Notes: a model not told the origin generated them from the letters alone. 64,000 bases of DNA from Chelativorans intermedius (GCF_025398255.1 NZ_JAODNW010000017.1:62001-126000); one strand, 5' to 3'; positions 35,990 to 46,003 are shown, counted from the first letter of the stretch. A program made the numbers and translations.

Positions 35990-37603
35990 TCAATGGCGGA
36001 AGTGACGCATGCCGGTGAAGACCATCGCGATGCCGTTCTCGTCGGCGGCCTGGATCACCTCCTCGTCGCGCATCGAGCCGCCGGGCTGGATGACGGCGGT
36101 GGCGCCCGCTTCCACCGCCGAGAGCAGCCCGTCGGCGAAGGGGAAGAAGGCATCGGAGGCGACGACGCACCCCCTGGTCAGCGGTTCGCCGCCGGCCGCC
36201 GCTGCCGCGTCCTCGGCCTTGCGCGCGGCGATGCGCGCGGAGTCGACGCGGCTCATCTGCCCCGCCCCGATGCCCACCGTGGCGAGGTCGCGCGCATAGA
36301 CGATGGCGTTCGACTTCACGTGCTTGGCAACGCGGAAGGCGAATTTCAGGTCCGCCATCTCCCTTTCGCCGGGCGCGCGCTTCGTCACCACCTTCAGCTC
36401 CAGATCGTCGACCACGCCGTTGTCGCGCGACTGGATGAGCAGCCCGCCGGCCACGGTCTTCGCCGATAGTCCGGGCTGGCGCGGATCGGCCACACCGCCG
36501 GTGAGAAGCAGGCGCAGGTTCTTCCTGGCCGCGATGATGGCCTGTGCCTCCTCGCTGGCGTCGGGGGCGATGATGACCTCGGTGAAAATCCTGGCGATCT
36601 CCTCGGCAGCTTCCGCGTCAAGCGGGCGATTGAGCGCCACGATGCCGCCGAAGGCGGAGACGGGGTCGCATGCAAGCGCCCTGCGATAGGCTTCGGCAAG
36701 CGAGGCGCCCTCCGCCACGCCGCAGGGATTGGCATGCTTGATGATGGCCACGGCGGCGCTCCTGGCGGGATCGAACTCCGAGACCAGCTCGAAGGCGGCA
36801 TCCGTGTCGTTGATGTTGTTGTAGGAGAGCTGCTTGCCCTGCACCTGGCGCGCGGTGGCCACGCCCGGCCGCTTCTCTCCCGTGACGTAGAAGCCCGCTT
36901 GCTGGTGCGGGTTCTCGCCATAGCGCATCACCTGCGCGAGCCTGCCGCCCAGGGCGCGCCACTGCGGCTGTGGCATGGAAAGGGCCTCGGCGAACCATTG
37001 CGAGATCGCCGCATCATAGGCGGCGGTGCGCGAAAAGGCTTTCGCCGCCAGCTCCTGGCGCAGCCGGTAGGGCAGCGCGCCGTCGTTCTCGGCCAGCGCG
37101 GCAAGCACCCGCGGATAGTCCGCCGGGTCGGTGACCACGGCCACATAGGCGTGGTTCTTGGCCGCCGCGCGCAGCATGGCCGGCCCGCCGATATCGATGT
37201 TCTCGACGGTCGCGGCATAATCGCCGCCGCCGAAGCGGACCTCCTCGAAGGGGTAGAGGTTGATGACCACCAGGTCGATGGGCTGGATGGCATGCGCCTC
37301 CATCGCCGCCTTGTGCTCCGCGTCGTCGCGGATGCCCAGAAGGCCGCCATGCACGGCCGGGTGCAGGGTCTTCACCCGCCCGTCCATGATTTCGGGAAAG
37401 CCCGTCAGGTCCGAGACGTCGCGCACGGCAAGGCCGTGCCCGGCCAGCGTCGCTGCCGTGCCGCCGGTGGAGACAAGCTCGACATTGCGTTCGCCGAGCG
37501 CGCGGGCGAACGCCACGATGCCCGTCTTGTCCGAGACGGAAATCAGCGCGCGGCGGACCGGCACGCGATCGGGAGCGGGGATGTTCTTTGCCGAAACGGT
37601 CAT
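35990..37603 (-). CDS. purH: Bifunctional AICAR formyltransferase / IMP cyclohydrolase PurH
   Basis: 537 residues. The N-terminal MGS-like cyclohydrolase domain opens with [20 protein letters not shown] and contains STGGTAATL and [16 protein letters not shown]; the AICAR transformylase domain includes [11 protein letters not shown] and [13 protein letters not shown] and ends with the [23 protein letters not shown] motif. It catalyses the final two steps of IMP synthesis. It lies downstream of the heparinase-like gene and RsmB in the same direction, a rhizobial arrangement. A palindromic repeat is in its 5' gap. Confidence 0.98.
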   Translation of the reverse strand: MTVSAKNIPAPDRVPVRRALISVSDKTGIVAFARALGERNVELVSTGGTAATLAGHGLAVRDVSDLTGFPEIMDGRVKTLHPAVHGGLLGIRDDAEHKAAMEAHAIQPIDLVVINLYPFEEVRFGGGDYAATVENIDIGGPAMLRAAAKNHAYVAVVTDPADYPRVLAALAENDGALPYRLRQELAAKAFSRTAAYDAAISQWFAEALSMPQPQWRALGGRLAQVMRYGENPHQQAGFYVTGEKRPGVATARQVQGKQLSYNNINDTDAAFELVSEFDPARSAAVAIIKHANPCGVAEGASLAEAYRRALACDPVSAFGGIVALNRPLDAEAAEEIARIFTEVIIAPDASEEAQAIIAARKNLRLLLTGGVADPRQPGLSAKTVAGGLLIQSRDNGVVDDLELKVVTKRAPGEREMADLKFAFRVAKHVKSNAIVYARDLATVGIGAGQMSRVDSARIAARKAEDAAAAAGGEPLTRGCVVASDAFFPFADGLLSAVEAGATAVIQPGGSMRDEEVIQAADENGIAMVFTGMRHFRH

Positions 37604-37648
37604 GGGCGTGCTTTCCTTGCTGGCGGGCCGATGCGCGGATCCAATATC

Positions 37649-37692
37649 CTACAGCGTCCTTCGTGCGTCCCGAAGGATGCACGGCGCTGTAG
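37649..37692. repeat. Palindromic intergenic repeat between the heparinase-like gene and purH
   Basis: Outer arms CTACAGCG / CGCTGTAG (37649-37656, 37685-37692) enclose an inner hairpin GTGCGTCC-CGAA-GGATGCAC with one wobble pair. The form (ACAGCG-TCC...-CGCTGTAG) resembles a family of extragenic palindromes that I recall from Mesorhizobium and Rhizobium genomes. It is in the purH leader, so it may also affect the mRNA. Confidence 0.7.
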
Positions 37693-37727
37693 CACAGGGG
37701 ACGCTCGAATCAAGCCGCGCGGGCGCT

Positions 37728-39446
37728 TCAGCCCCATTCCATGATGCTGTTGGTGCGCTGGAACTGCCAGCGCACCTCCGGTATCGCCGGTACGGTGATG
37801 TGCAGGACGATCTGGCGGCTGCGGCTGGCTCCGGCGACACCGGCGAAGAAGATGGACTCCTCCACCACCGGCTCCACGCCGTCGCAGGTGAACACCCAGG
37901 TGTCGGTGTCCCGGCCCGCCAGGATGAGCCGTCCCTCGTCGTCCTGGTAGAGCTCGATGTCGGGATGGATGTGGAAGCGCACGGCGACCGCGTTTTCCCC
38001 CCCGGCCGAAACGCCGTCGGCAGGCTGAAAGCGGTCGGCCCCGGTCAGCAGCCCGCCTTCCCGCGAAAGCGCCAGCGTCCGCTCGTGCACCAGGCCGAAG
38101 CGCCGGGCATAGCCGTCGTGGCTGGCGGTGAAGGATTGGATGCCGGCACCATCGGTGCGCCGCCGCTCCACCCTGCGCGGCCCGCCGATGAGGGGGGTGC
38201 CGATCCAGGCGTCCCAACCGGCCGGCAGGGCGAAGCGTGCCTGCGAGGTGTCGTTCACCGTCGCTGTCGAATGCGCTGCCGTGGCCCGGCCCAGGAGCCG
38301 GAACGCCTCGACGCCGGAGCTGTCGACGCCGCAATTGACGATGAACTGGTGCCGCCCGGACGACATCTCGAAGGAAAGGCATCCCGCATGGGCGAGGCTG
38401 GACAGCTCCGGCGGCGGCGGCGCGGTATCGGCGATCACCGTGGTGCTGCCCATGGCCAGCCGCTCGTAGCCCGAATAGGGCGCCTGGGAAAGCGGCGCGC
38501 CCCCCGTGTCGTCATAGCGCAGGATGGCGGCCACGCGGTCGTGCACGGTCACGCCCATGCCGTTGAAGCGGGCCAGGCTGCCGTCGCGGTGGCGGAAGAA
38601 GCGCAACGCCGGCAGCATCCGCTCCACCGCGCCGACCAGCGCGTCGGGCGGCGATTCGGCCTGGTTGGCGTAGGTCTGGCGCAGCGGCAGAAGGTCGGTC
38701 AGCAGCTCCATGACGGCCTGCGGATTGCGCGAGATGTGCCCGCCGTCGGGCAGGATCTGGCGGTCGAGCTCCATCGCCAGATTGCGCGTGGCGCTGCGCA
38801 GGGCGGAGATCGGCACCGGCAGCGACAGGGCGGCAAAGGCAAGCGCCACACGGGCGCGCAGCTTTTCTTCCCCGTCCGGCATCTCCGGCGCCATGGAGCG
38901 CAGATAGCGCACCTGGATGGCGAGCATCCTGAGGAACTGGCGGTAGAAGGCGAGATCCGCCCCCTGCAGCACCACCGCCGAATGCTGCAACCACGACATG
39001 ATGCGTCTGGCTGTGACGGGGGGAGACCAGGCAAGGCCCGCGATGCGCCGGCCGTGCACGCCCATCCAGTCCGCCACCAGAGCGCGCGCATTGGCCGCGG
39101 CAAGCTCCGAGCGGGCGGCATTGAGATGGCGCAGCCAGCGGAAGCCGTGCAGGCTCTCCAGCCAGGCGTGGTTGCCGATGTCGAGGTGGAACGGCGACTG
39201 GCCTCCCGTCTCCACCAGATGGCCGGCAAGCAGGAAGCGCCCGTGGTAGATCTCGCGGGCCACCTCCGGGTCTGCCAGCCGCAGGTCCGGCGGCGCGATC
39301 AGCAGGCGTTCCGGCGTCCGTCCGGTATAGCGCCAGCGATAGACGGGACCGGCGCGCAGCCGCCGGCGCAGGCGCCGCCAACCCTCCTTGACCGCCAGAT
39401 TCCACAAAAGCGGTCTATCGCCGCCGACCGTCGTCACTGAAGACAC
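37728..39446 (-). CDS. Heparinase II/III-like protein
   Basis: 572 residues. An N-terminal alpha/alpha region (EGWRRLRRRLRAGPVYRWRYTGRTPERLLIAPPDLRLADPEVAREIYHGRFLLAGH) is followed by a C-terminal beta-sheet Heparinase_II_III domain with GSTTVIADT, HAGCLSFEMSSGRHQFIVNCG and FHIHPDIELYQDDEGRLIL. Related enzymes cleave acidic polysaccharides, but the rhizobial member next to rsmB/purH has no known substrate. No signal peptide is seen, so it may be cytoplasmic. ATG 39446 follows GGGTGTCTTC without an obvious ribosome site. Confidence 0.88.
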   Translation of the reverse strand: MSSVTTVGGDRPLLWNLAVKEGWRRLRRRLRAGPVYRWRYTGRTPERLLIAPPDLRLADPEVAREIYHGRFLLAGHLVETGGQSPFHLDIGNHAWLESLHGFRWLRHLNAARSELAAANARALVADWMGVHGRRIAGLAWSPPVTARRIMSWLQHSAVVLQGADLAFYRQFLRMLAIQVRYLRSMAPEMPDGEEKLRARVALAFAALSLPVPISALRSATRNLAMELDRQILPDGGHISRNPQAVMELLTDLLPLRQTYANQAESPPDALVGAVERMLPALRFFRHRDGSLARFNGMGVTVHDRVAAILRYDDTGGAPLSQAPYSGYERLAMGSTTVIADTAPPPPELSSLAHAGCLSFEMSSGRHQFIVNCGVDSSGVEAFRLLGRATAAHSTATVNDTSQARFALPAGWDAWIGTPLIGGPRRVERRRTDGAGIQSFTASHDGYARRFGLVHERTLALSREGGLLTGADRFQPADGVSAGGENAVAVRFHIHPDIELYQDDEGRLILAGRDTDTWVFTCDGVEPVVEESIFFAGVAGASRSRQIVLHITVPAIPEVRWQFQRTNSIMEWG

Positions 39447-39517
39447 CCATACTCGAATGGCCCCACCCTGTTGAAGACTCTAAGCGATTCAACGGTTTGT
39501 GCGAAGGAGAAATCTGA

Positions 39518-40897
39518 CTAGCGAAGCCGGCGCAGGCGCACGGCAAAAAAACCATCGACATCGGCAAGCGCCCCGCCCCCGGCGGGCGTGGTGCGCAGCC
39601 AGCCTTGCGGGGCGATGAAATCCTCCGCGCCCGGCAGTTCCCCGGGCTGGATGGGGTCGAGCGTCACGTCTTGGCGCCGGGCAAGCAGCGCCTCCACCAG
39701 CGCCTCGCCCTCGGCGGGATCGAGCGAGCAGTTGGAGAAAACCAGGGGGCCGCCGGGCCGGACCAGAAGAAGGGCGCTTTCCAGAAGCTGTTCCTGCACC
39801 TGCGCCATCGTGGCGATGTCCTCCGGCGTCTTGGTCCATGCGACGTCCGGGTGTCGGCGTATGGTGCCGGTGGAGGAGCAGGGAGCATCCAAAAGCACGG
39901 CGTCGAAGGGGCGCTCCGGCCGCCAGCGTCTCAGATCGGACTCGACAAGCGTGGCGGCCAGGCCGAGCCGCTGCAAGTTGGCGTTCAGGCGCGCCAGGCG
40001 GCTGGCCGACTGGTCGAGCGCCGTCACCTGCGCGCCGGCCAGGGCAAGCTGCGCGGTCTTGCCGCCCGGGGCTGCGCACAGATCGGCCACCGCACGCCCC
40101 GTCACGTCGCCCAGAAGCCGCGCCGGCAGGCTGGCTGCGGCGTCCTGCACCCACCATTGGCCCTCGGCATAGCCCGGCAGATCCGGCACGGGCGCAGGCA
40201 GCCGTTCCACGCGCACCGAGCCGTTGGCCAGCACCCGGCCGCCCAGGCGCTCAGCCCAGAGGGAGGGATCGGTCTTCACGGTAAAGTCCACGGGTGGCTC
40301 CCGCCGGTGCGCTTCCATGATGGCGCGGGCCTGCACCGCGCCATAGACGGCGGTCAGCCGTTCGGCCAGCCAGTCCGGCGCGTCGCAGGTCTGCGCGAGG
40401 GCGCGGGGCAGGGTTTTCTGCCGGTCGCGCGCGAGCCTGCGCAGGACGGCGTTGACGAGCCGGGAAAAGCGGGCCGCCCGCGGGTCCGCCGCGGCATGGC
40501 TTACCGCCAGATCGACGGCGGCGCTGTCCGGCACGTCGAGAAAGAGAATCTGCGCAGCCCCCACATGCAGGATGTGCGAGAGGGCGTGCGCGCCGGCTGG
40601 CAGGGGGCGCTCCAGATAGCCCTGGAGCAGCGTCTCGATGGTGCGGCGATGGCGCAGCGCGCTGGCCAGAATGGCACGCACCAGCGCGCGGTCGCGCGGC
40701 GCGAGGGCCAGGAAATGCGGATGGCCGTGTTCGCCATCCGTCAGCGCGTCGAGCGGCGTGTGCGCGTCGACCACCGCGCCGAGCAGGCGGGCGGCGGTCC
40801 GGCGGGCGGCCAGCCCCGGCTTTTCGCCCTCCGGGCGGGTGGGCGGACGTCTTCCCCGGTGTGTCTTGCGCAGCGTGCCGCTGCCCGGTCCCTTCAC
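39518..40897 (-). CDS. rsmB: 16S rRNA (cytosine-967-C5)-methyltransferase RsmB
   Basis: 459 residues. N-terminal NusB-like RNA-binding domain ([25 protein letters not shown] ... [11 protein letters not shown]), then a Rossmann methyltransferase with SAM motif [14 protein letters not shown], motif [22 protein letters not shown] and motif [15 protein letters not shown] (two Cys as in RNA m5C enzymes). It methylates C967 of 16S rRNA. The start is GTG 40897 overlapping the htpX stop as GTGA; the long open frame upstream lies in htpX and is not used. Co-transcription with htpX is likely. Confidence 0.94.
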   Translation of the reverse strand: MKGPGSGTLRKTHRGRRPPTRPEGEKPGLAARRTAARLLGAVVDAHTPLDALTDGEHGHPHFLALAPRDRALVRAILASALRHRRTIETLLQGYLERPLPAGAHALSHILHVGAAQILFLDVPDSAAVDLAVSHAAADPRAARFSRLVNAVLRRLARDRQKTLPRALAQTCDAPDWLAERLTAVYGAVQARAIMEAHRREPPVDFTVKTDPSLWAERLGGRVLANGSVRVERLPAPVPDLPGYAEGQWWVQDAAASLPARLLGDVTGRAVADLCAAPGGKTAQLALAGAQVTALDQSASRLARLNANLQRLGLAATLVESDLRRWRPERPFDAVLLDAPCSSTGTIRRHPDVAWTKTPEDIATMAQVQEQLLESALLLVRPGGPLVFSNCSLDPAEGEALVEALLARRQDVTLDPIQPGELPGAEDFIAPQGWLRTTPAGGGALADVDGFFAVRLRRLR

Positions 40898-41841
40898 GAC
40901 CAGGGGCCCCCGCGCCCGCCCGCGCCACCCCACGGGCCGGCGGTGGACCCGCCGTCCCACGGTCCCTGCGTCGGACGCGGCCGGGCGTCGGCGGCACCCA
41001 CCTGACGGGCCATCGCCTGAAGGGCGGCGATGCGGTTTTCCGTGTTGGGATGGGTGGAAAACAGGTTGTCCATGTTCTGCCCGGAAAGCGGGTTGACGAT
41101 GAACATGTGCGCCGTGGCCGGATTGCGCTCGGCATCCGGGTTGACGACCTGCCGGGCGCTGCGGGCGATCTTGGCGAGCGCGGAGGCAAGCCACAGCGGC
41201 TGGCCGCAGATCTCGGCGCCGCGCCGGTCAGCGGCATATTCGCGGGTGCGGCTGATGGCCATCTGCACCAGCATGGCCGCCAGCGGCGCCACGATCATGG
41301 CGACAAGCACGCCGACAATGCCCAGAGGATTGTTGTTGTTGCGCCCGCCGCCAAAGAACAGCGCGAAATTGCCCAGCATGGAGATGGCGCCGGCCAGCGT
41401 GGCGGTGATCGTCATCGTCAGCGTGTCGCGGTTCTGGATGTGCGCAAGCTCGTGCGCCATGACGCCGGCCACCTCCTCCGGGGTCAGGCGTTCGAGAAGG
41501 CCCGTGGTGGCGGCAACGGCCGCGTTCTGCGGGTTGCGGCCGGTGGCGAAGGCATTGGGCTGCGGGTTGTCGATGATGTAGACGCGCGGCATGGGAAGGC
41601 CGGCATTGGCGGCAAGGCCGCGCACCATGCGATAGAGCTCGGGGGCGGAGCGCTCGTCCACTTCCCGCGCATGGTGCATTCTGAGCACCATCTTGTCGGC
41701 GTTCCAGTAGCTGAACAGGTTCATGCCCGCGGCGATGACGAGCGCGATCATCATGCCGCCCGTCCCGCCGACGAGATAGCCGACGCCCATGAAGAGCGCC
41801 GTCATGAACGCCAGAAGCATTGCCGTGCGAATCATGTTCAT
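40894..41841 (-). CDS. htpX: Membrane zinc metalloprotease HtpX
   Basis: 315 residues. Starts [26 protein letters not shown], typical of alphaproteobacterial HtpX. Two N-terminal helices, the zinc site [10 protein letters not shown] (HExxH) and the third ligand Glu in [11 protein letters not shown], then two further helices. HtpX degrades damaged inner-membrane proteins together with FtsH. The Gly/Arg/Pro-rich C-terminal tail ([23 protein letters not shown]) is low complexity. ATG 41841 chosen with GGAG upstream, rather than the upstream in-frame ATG at 41892. Confidence 0.95.
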   Translation of the reverse strand: MNMIRTAMLLAFMTALFMGVGYLVGGTGGMMIALVIAAGMNLFSYWNADKMVLRMHHAREVDERSAPELYRMVRGLAANAGLPMPRVYIIDNPQPNAFATGRNPQNAAVAATTGLLERLTPEEVAGVMAHELAHIQNRDTLTMTITATLAGAISMLGNFALFFGGGRNNNNPLGIVGVLVAMIVAPLAAMLVQMAISRTREYAADRRGAEICGQPLWLASALAKIARSARQVVNPDAERNPATAHMFIVNPLSGQNMDNLFSTHPNTENRIAALQAMARQVGAADARPRPTQGPWDGGSTAGPWGGAGGRGGPWS

Positions 41842-41990
41842 GGCCCGTGGCTCCATTCCCGCCCGCCCCTCTCCGGGGGTGGGGCGCATCACCCGTCTGC
41901 CGCCGTTTTGCCGTGGCGGCCGTTTCGCCTATATGATGGGAAGGCAGCCATGCATATTCAACAAATGCGCCATCCTGACGCGAAAGGACG

Positions 41991-42194
41991 ATGCCGGTGA
42001 GCGAAGAGACCAAGAGGACGGAGGCGAGGCGCGACCTGCCGCCCGCCGCGCAACGGGCGTTGAAGGAGGCGGAGGAGCGCCGCCGCCAGGCTGCCGCGCG
42101 GCAGCCGGCACCACGCGAGATCGGCGGGCGGGACGGGCCTGATCCCGCCCGCTACGGCGATTGGGAGGTGAAGGGAATCGCCAGCGACTTCTGA
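41991..42194 (+). CDS. SDHAF4-like (DUF1674) succinate dehydrogenase assembly factor
   Basis: 67 residues. A charged N-terminal half is followed by the family signature GRDGPDPARYGDWEVKGIASDF at the extreme C-terminus, the part that in mitochondrial SDHAF4 (Sdh8) binds flavinated SdhA during complex II assembly. The bacterial proteins are annotated DUF1674. ATG 41991 lies 149 bp from the divergent htpX. It is unlinked to the sdh operon of this window (22-26 kb) but probably serves it. The end meets fpr tail-to-tail 6 bp away. Confidence 0.9.
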   Translation: MPVSEETKRTEARRDLPPAAQRALKEAEERRRQAAARQPAPREIGGRDGPDPARYGDWEVKGIASDF

Positions 42195-42200
42195 CCGGGC

Positions 42201-43028
42201 TCAGCCCACGAAGGCGCGCTCGACCACGAAATCGGCCGGCGCGGCATTGGAGCCTTCCTTCAGGCCGGCCTTCTCTACCAGAGCGCGCACGTCCTTCAGC
42301 ATATCCATCGAGCCGCAAATCATGACGCGGTCGCTGGCCGGGTCCAGGGGGGGCGTGCCCAGCGCCCTGAACAGGGCTCCATTCTCGATCAGCGCCGTGA
42401 TCCGGCCCATATGGGCCGAGGGCTCGCGCGTGGTGGAGGCGAAATAGTGCAGCCGGCCGGCAGTGAACTCGCCGATCAGCGGATCCTCGCGGGTGGCCGC
42501 GATCAGCTCCTCGCCATATTTCAGCTCCGCCACCTCGCGGCAGGTGTGGGTGAGAATCACCTGCTCGAACTTCTCATAGGTCTCGGGATCGCGGATGAGG
42601 CTGGCGAAGGGCGCGATGCCGGTGCCCGTCGAGATCATGTAGAGGCGCCTGGCCGGGGTGAGCGCGTCGTTGACCAGCGTTCCGGTCGACTTCTGGCGCA
42701 TCAGAACGGTGTCGCCGGGCTCAATCTTCTGCAGGTGCTGGGTGAGCGGGCCGTCCGGCACCTTGATGGAGAAGAACTCCACCTCCTCGTCCCAGTTGGG
42801 GCTGGCGATGGAATAGGCGCGGAAGACCGGCTTCTCCGCATTCGGCAGGCCGATCATCACGAACTCGCCGGAGCGGAAGCGGAAGGTCTGCGGGCGCGTG
42901 ATGCGGAACGAGAAAAGCCTGTCCGTGTAATGCCGCACCGAGACCACGCGTTCGGCATAGACGCCGGGAGGAATGGGAAACTCCAGCGCCTGGACGGCCT
43001 CGGTGTTGGGCATCGCAGCGGTGTTCAT
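42201..43028 (-). CDS. fpr: Ferredoxin-NADP reductase
   Basis: 275 residues of the bacterial (subclass I) ferredoxin/flavodoxin-NADP reductase. FAD motif FRAYSIASPNWDEEVEFFSIKV, NADP-domain MISTGTGIAPFASLIRDPE, the THTCREVAELKYGEEL segment and a C-terminal CGSMDMLKDV with the terminal VVERAFVG. It balances NADPH and reduced ferredoxin/flavodoxin, often in oxidative stress. ATG 43028 has AAGGAT 7 bases upstream. It is separated from rpsP by an intrinsic terminator, so it is transcribed alone. Confidence 0.95.
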   Translation of the reverse strand: MNTAAMPNTEAVQALEFPIPPGVYAERVVSVRHYTDRLFSFRITRPQTFRFRSGEFVMIGLPNAEKPVFRAYSIASPNWDEEVEFFSIKVPDGPLTQHLQKIEPGDTVLMRQKSTGTLVNDALTPARRLYMISTGTGIAPFASLIRDPETYEKFEQVILTHTCREVAELKYGEELIAATREDPLIGEFTAGRLHYFASTTREPSAHMGRITALIENGALFRALGTPPLDPASDRVMICGSMDMLKDVRALVEKAGLKEGSNAAPADFVVERAFVG

Positions 43029-43130
43029 GGGCTGATCCTTTGTCCGTCGCGGTTCCAGCGTCCGCAAAGACCTATTTCAAAATGCGGCCGGGAAAAAGGT
43101 TTTGCATTCCGGATTTGCGGCGCGCGGGAG

Positions 43131-43158
43131 AAAAGCGGCACGGATTTGCGCCGTGCCG
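43131..43158 (-). terminator. Rho-independent terminator after rpsP
   Basis: On the minus strand CGGCACGG-CGCAAAT-CCGTGCCG is followed by CTTTTCT. The 8-bp GC stem and T-run just past the rpsP stop mark the end of the ffh-rpsP operon. Confidence 0.85.
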
Positions 43159-43184
43159 TAAAAGCCGCGCGCCACGCAACGGCC

Positions 43185-43586
43185 TCAGCTTGCCGCTTCC
43201 TCGGCCGGGGCTTCAGCCGCAGCCGCGGCCTCGGCGGCCGCCGCCCTGGCTTCCTCTTCGGCCTGGCGGGCGGCTTCGAGCCGCTCCTGCGCCTTCTTGC
43301 CGGGCAGCGCCTTCTTCGGGTTGTTGCGCGCCGGGCGCTTGGCAAGGCCCGCCTGATCGAGGAAGCGCAGCACGCGGTCAGTGGGCAGCGCGCCGTTGGA
43401 GAGCCAGTGCTTGATGCGCTCCTCGTTGAGCTTCACGCGCTCGGCTTCCTTGGGCAGCATCGGGTTCCAGGAACCCAGCTTCTCGATGAAGCGCCCGTCG
43501 CGGGGGGCGCGAACATCGGCCACCACAATGTGGTAGTAGGGACGCTTCTTGGAGCCCGCGCGGGCCAGTCGGATCTTCAGTGCCAT
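43185..43586 (-). CDS. rpsP: 30S ribosomal protein S16
   Basis: 133 residues. S16 core [42 protein letters not shown] is canonical through residue ~80, then an Ala/Glu-rich extension ([31 protein letters not shown]) of ~50 residues, usual in alphaproteobacteria. It is a 30S assembly protein. Last gene of ffh-chorismate mutase-GNAT-rpsP. Normally rimM, trmD and rplS follow; here a terminator and fpr follow instead. Confidence 0.98.
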   Translation of the reverse strand: MALKIRLARAGSKKRPYYHIVVADVRAPRDGRFIEKLGSWNPMLPKEAERVKLNEERIKHWLSNGALPTDRVLRFLDQAGLAKRPARNNPKKALPGKKAQERLEAARQAEEEARAAAAEAAAAAEAPAEEAAS

Positions 43587-43610
43587 GTGTCTTCCTTTCG
43601 ATGATGGCTT

Positions 43611-44111
43611 TCAGGCCGGCACCATGTGCCGGAAACGCAAGCGCGGCTCGCCGCGCAGGGTGGTGGGCGGCAGGGGCGTCGCCCCCAGCCTTTTCGCTAC
43701 CGCCTGGGACGGCAGATTCTCGGGATGCACGAAGCTCATCAGCGGCGGCAGGCCGCGGTCGCGCGCCCAGCACAGCACCCGCCGGGCGGCCTCCACCGCA
43801 TAGCCCTTGCCCTCGAAGCCGGCATAGAGGCTCCATGCCAGCTCCGGCTCTTCGAGGTAGGCGGGGTGCCAGAGACCGGCGAAGCCCACCGTCGCGCCAT
43901 CCTGCTTGCGGTCCAGGGCAAAAAGGCCGTAGCCGTTGAGGGCCCACTCGCCGGGCATCGAGGCAAAGCCGGTCCATGCCTGCCACGCGTTCTTCGGCCC
44001 GCCGATGTAGCGCGTGCGCTCCTCGTCGGCGTAGAAGGCGGCAAAGGCGGGAAAGTCTTCCTTCCGCCAGCCGCGCAGCACCAGGCGTTCGCTTTCCAGG
44101 ACAGGGGTCAT
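43611..44111 (-). CDS. RimJ/RimL-type GNAT acetyltransferase
   Basis: 166 residues. Start LESERLVLRGWRKEDFPAFAAFYADEERTRYIGG is typical of the RimJ/RimL group, with acetyl-CoA motif AWSLYAGFEGKGYAVEAARRVLCWARD and SFVHPENLPSQAVAKRLGA. It likely acetylates a protein N-terminus or small molecule; no specific target is known. It overlaps the chorismate mutase gene by 4 bp and precedes rpsP by 24 bp, so it is in the ffh-rpsP operon. Confidence 0.9.
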   Translation of the reverse strand: MTPVLESERLVLRGWRKEDFPAFAAFYADEERTRYIGGPKNAWQAWTGFASMPGEWALNGYGLFALDRKQDGATVGFAGLWHPAYLEEPELAWSLYAGFEGKGYAVEAARRVLCWARDRGLPPLMSFVHPENLPSQAVAKRLGATPLPPTTLRGEPRLRFRHMVPA

Positions 44112-44443
44112 GCCTGCGCCTCGCCTCCCGTCGGCACGCCGTTGTGCTTCTCGGCAATCGCCTCGTGATGGCGGATCACCTCGTGGATGATGAAGTTGAG
44201 GAACTTCTCCGCGAAATCGGGATCGAGCTGCGCATCCTTTGCCAGCCGGCGCAGCCGGGCAATCTGCTGGCGCTCGCGCTCGGGATCGGCGGGCGGCAGG
44301 TTGTGCACGGCCTTGAGCTGCCCCACCGCCTTGGTGCAGCGGAAGCGCTCGGCCAGCATGTGAACGAGGGCGGCGTCGATGTTGTCGATGGAGGCACGCA
44401 GCTCCAGAAGCTGCGCCTTGACCGGATCCGTTTCAGCGCCCAT
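44108..44443 (-). CDS. Chorismate mutase (AroQ class)
   Basis: 111 residues, all-helical AroQ monofunctional enzyme. LELRASIDNIDAALVHMLAERFRCTKAVGQLKA carries the conserved Arg, Asp and Lys; PERERQQIARLRRLAKDAQLDPDFAEKFLNFIIHEVIRHHE completes the active site (Glu/Gln positions). It converts chorismate to prephenate for Phe/Tyr synthesis. Placed between ffh (12 bp) and the GNAT gene. Confidence 0.95.
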   Translation of the reverse strand: MGAETDPVKAQLLELRASIDNIDAALVHMLAERFRCTKAVGQLKAVHNLPPADPERERQQIARLRRLAKDAQLDPDFAEKFLNFIIHEVIRHHEAIAEKHNGVPTGGEAQA

Positions 44444-44455
44444 CTCTTCCGCCCC

Positions 44456-46003
44456 TCATTTCTTCCGCCGCAGGCCGGGCAGGCCCGGCAGGCCGTCGCC
44501 CCCGGGCAGGCCCGGAAGCCCCCTGGGCAGGCCCCCCCGCGGAAGGCCGCCCGCCCCGCCCAGCTGCTTCTGCAGCGCTTCGAGCTCCTTCGGGTCCATC
44601 CTGGACAGATCGGGCATTCCGCCCATGCCCGCGGGCATTCCGCCGAGGCCCATCTTCTGCGCCATGCCGCCCATCAGCCCGCGCATCATGCCGCCCTTCC
44701 TTCCCTTGCCGCCCATGGCCTTCATCATGTCGGCCATCTGGCGGTGCATCTTGAGAAGCTTGTTGATCTGCGCGGCATCCGTGCCGGAGCCGGCGGCGAT
44801 GCGCTTCTTGCGGCTGTTCTTGAGGATGTCCGGGTTGGCACGCTCCTGCGGCGTCATCGAGCGGATGATGGCGATCTGGCGGGCGAAGGTCTTGTCGTTC
44901 AGCCCGGCAGCGGCGAGCTGGTCCTTCATCTTCCCCATGCCGGGCATCAACCCCATGATGCCGCCCATGCCGCCCATCTTCTGCATCTGCTGAAGCTGCT
45001 CGGCGAGGTCGTTCAGGTCGAACTTGCCCGCCTGCATCTTCTTCGCCATGGCGGCGGCTTTTTCCTGGTCGATGGTCTCCGCAGCCTTCTCGACAAGGCT
45101 GACGATGTCGCCCATGCCGAGAATGCGGTCGGCGATGCGCCGGGGGTGGAACTCCTCCAGCGCGTCCATCTTCTCGCCAGTGCCGATAAGCTTGATGGGC
45201 TTGCCGGTGACGGCGCGCATGGAGAGCGCGGCGCCACCCCGCCCGTCGCCATCCATGCGGGTAAGCACAAGGCCGGTGATGCCGACGCGCTCGTCGAAGC
45301 TCCGGGCCAGATTCACCGCGTCCTGGCCGGTCAGCGAATCGGCCACGAGCAGGATCTCGTGCGGGTTCGCCACGCGCTTGATGTCGGCCATCTCGGCCAT
45401 CAGCGGCTCGTCGATGTGGGTGCGGCCGGCGGTGTCGAGGATCACCACGTCATGGCCGCCGAGCCGTGCCGCCTGGACGGCGCGCTTGGCAATGTCGACC
45501 GGGCTCTGGCCGGCCACGATGGGCAGGGTGGCCACCGAGACCTGCTCGCCGATCTGGCGAAGCTGCTCCTGGGCAGCCGGCCGGCGCGTGTCGAGCGAGG
45601 CCATGAGCACCTTCTTGCCCTGGCGTTCGGAAAGGCGCCTGGCGATCTTGCCCGTTGTGGTGGTCTTGCCGGAGCCCTGCAGGCCCACCATCATGAGGAC
45701 GACCGGCGCCGGAGCGTTGAGGTCGATCGTCTCGCCCTCGGCGCCCAGCATCTCCACCAGTTCGTCATGGACGATCTTGACGACCATCTGGCCGGGCTTG
45801 ACGGATTTGAGCACCTCCGCGCCCACTGCCTTCTCGCGCACGCGCTCCGTGAAGGAACGCACCACGTCGAGCGCCACGTCGGCCTCGATCAGCGCACGAC
45901 GCACCTCGCGCAGCGCGGCCGCAACGTCCGCCTCCGACAGCGCGCCGCGCCCGGTGAGGTTGTTCAGGATGGCGCCAAGGCGTTCCTGCAGGTTCTCGAA
46001 CAT
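44456..46003 (-). CDS. ffh: Signal recognition particle protein Ffh
   Basis: 515 residues. N domain MFENLQERLGAILNNLTGRGALSEADV, G domain with GLQGSGKTTTTGKIARRL, DTAGR and TRMDGDGRGGAAL, then the Met-rich M domain (about residues 300-440) that binds 4.5S RNA and signal peptides. After residue ~480 the tail is Gly-Leu-Pro-rich with repeated GLPGLPGG. Ffh with FtsY targets membrane proteins. ATG 46003 has GAGGAA upstream. The strong promoter and a terminator-like hairpin lie in a ~195-base leader. Confidence 0.97.
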   Translation of the reverse strand: MFENLQERLGAILNNLTGRGALSEADVAAALREVRRALIEADVALDVVRSFTERVREKAVGAEVLKSVKPGQMVVKIVHDELVEMLGAEGETIDLNAPAPVVLMMVGLQGSGKTTTTGKIARRLSERQGKKVLMASLDTRRPAAQEQLRQIGEQVSVATLPIVAGQSPVDIAKRAVQAARLGGHDVVILDTAGRTHIDEPLMAEMADIKRVANPHEILLVADSLTGQDAVNLARSFDERVGITGLVLTRMDGDGRGGAALSMRAVTGKPIKLIGTGEKMDALEEFHPRRIADRILGMGDIVSLVEKAAETIDQEKAAAMAKKMQAGKFDLNDLAEQLQQMQKMGGMGGIMGLMPGMGKMKDQLAAAGLNDKTFARQIAIIRSMTPQERANPDILKNSRKKRIAAGSGTDAAQINKLLKMHRQMADMMKAMGGKGRKGGMMRGLMGGMAQKMGLGGMPAGMGGMPDLSRMDPKELEALQKQLGGAGGLPRGGLPRGLPGLPGGDGLPGLPGLRRKK

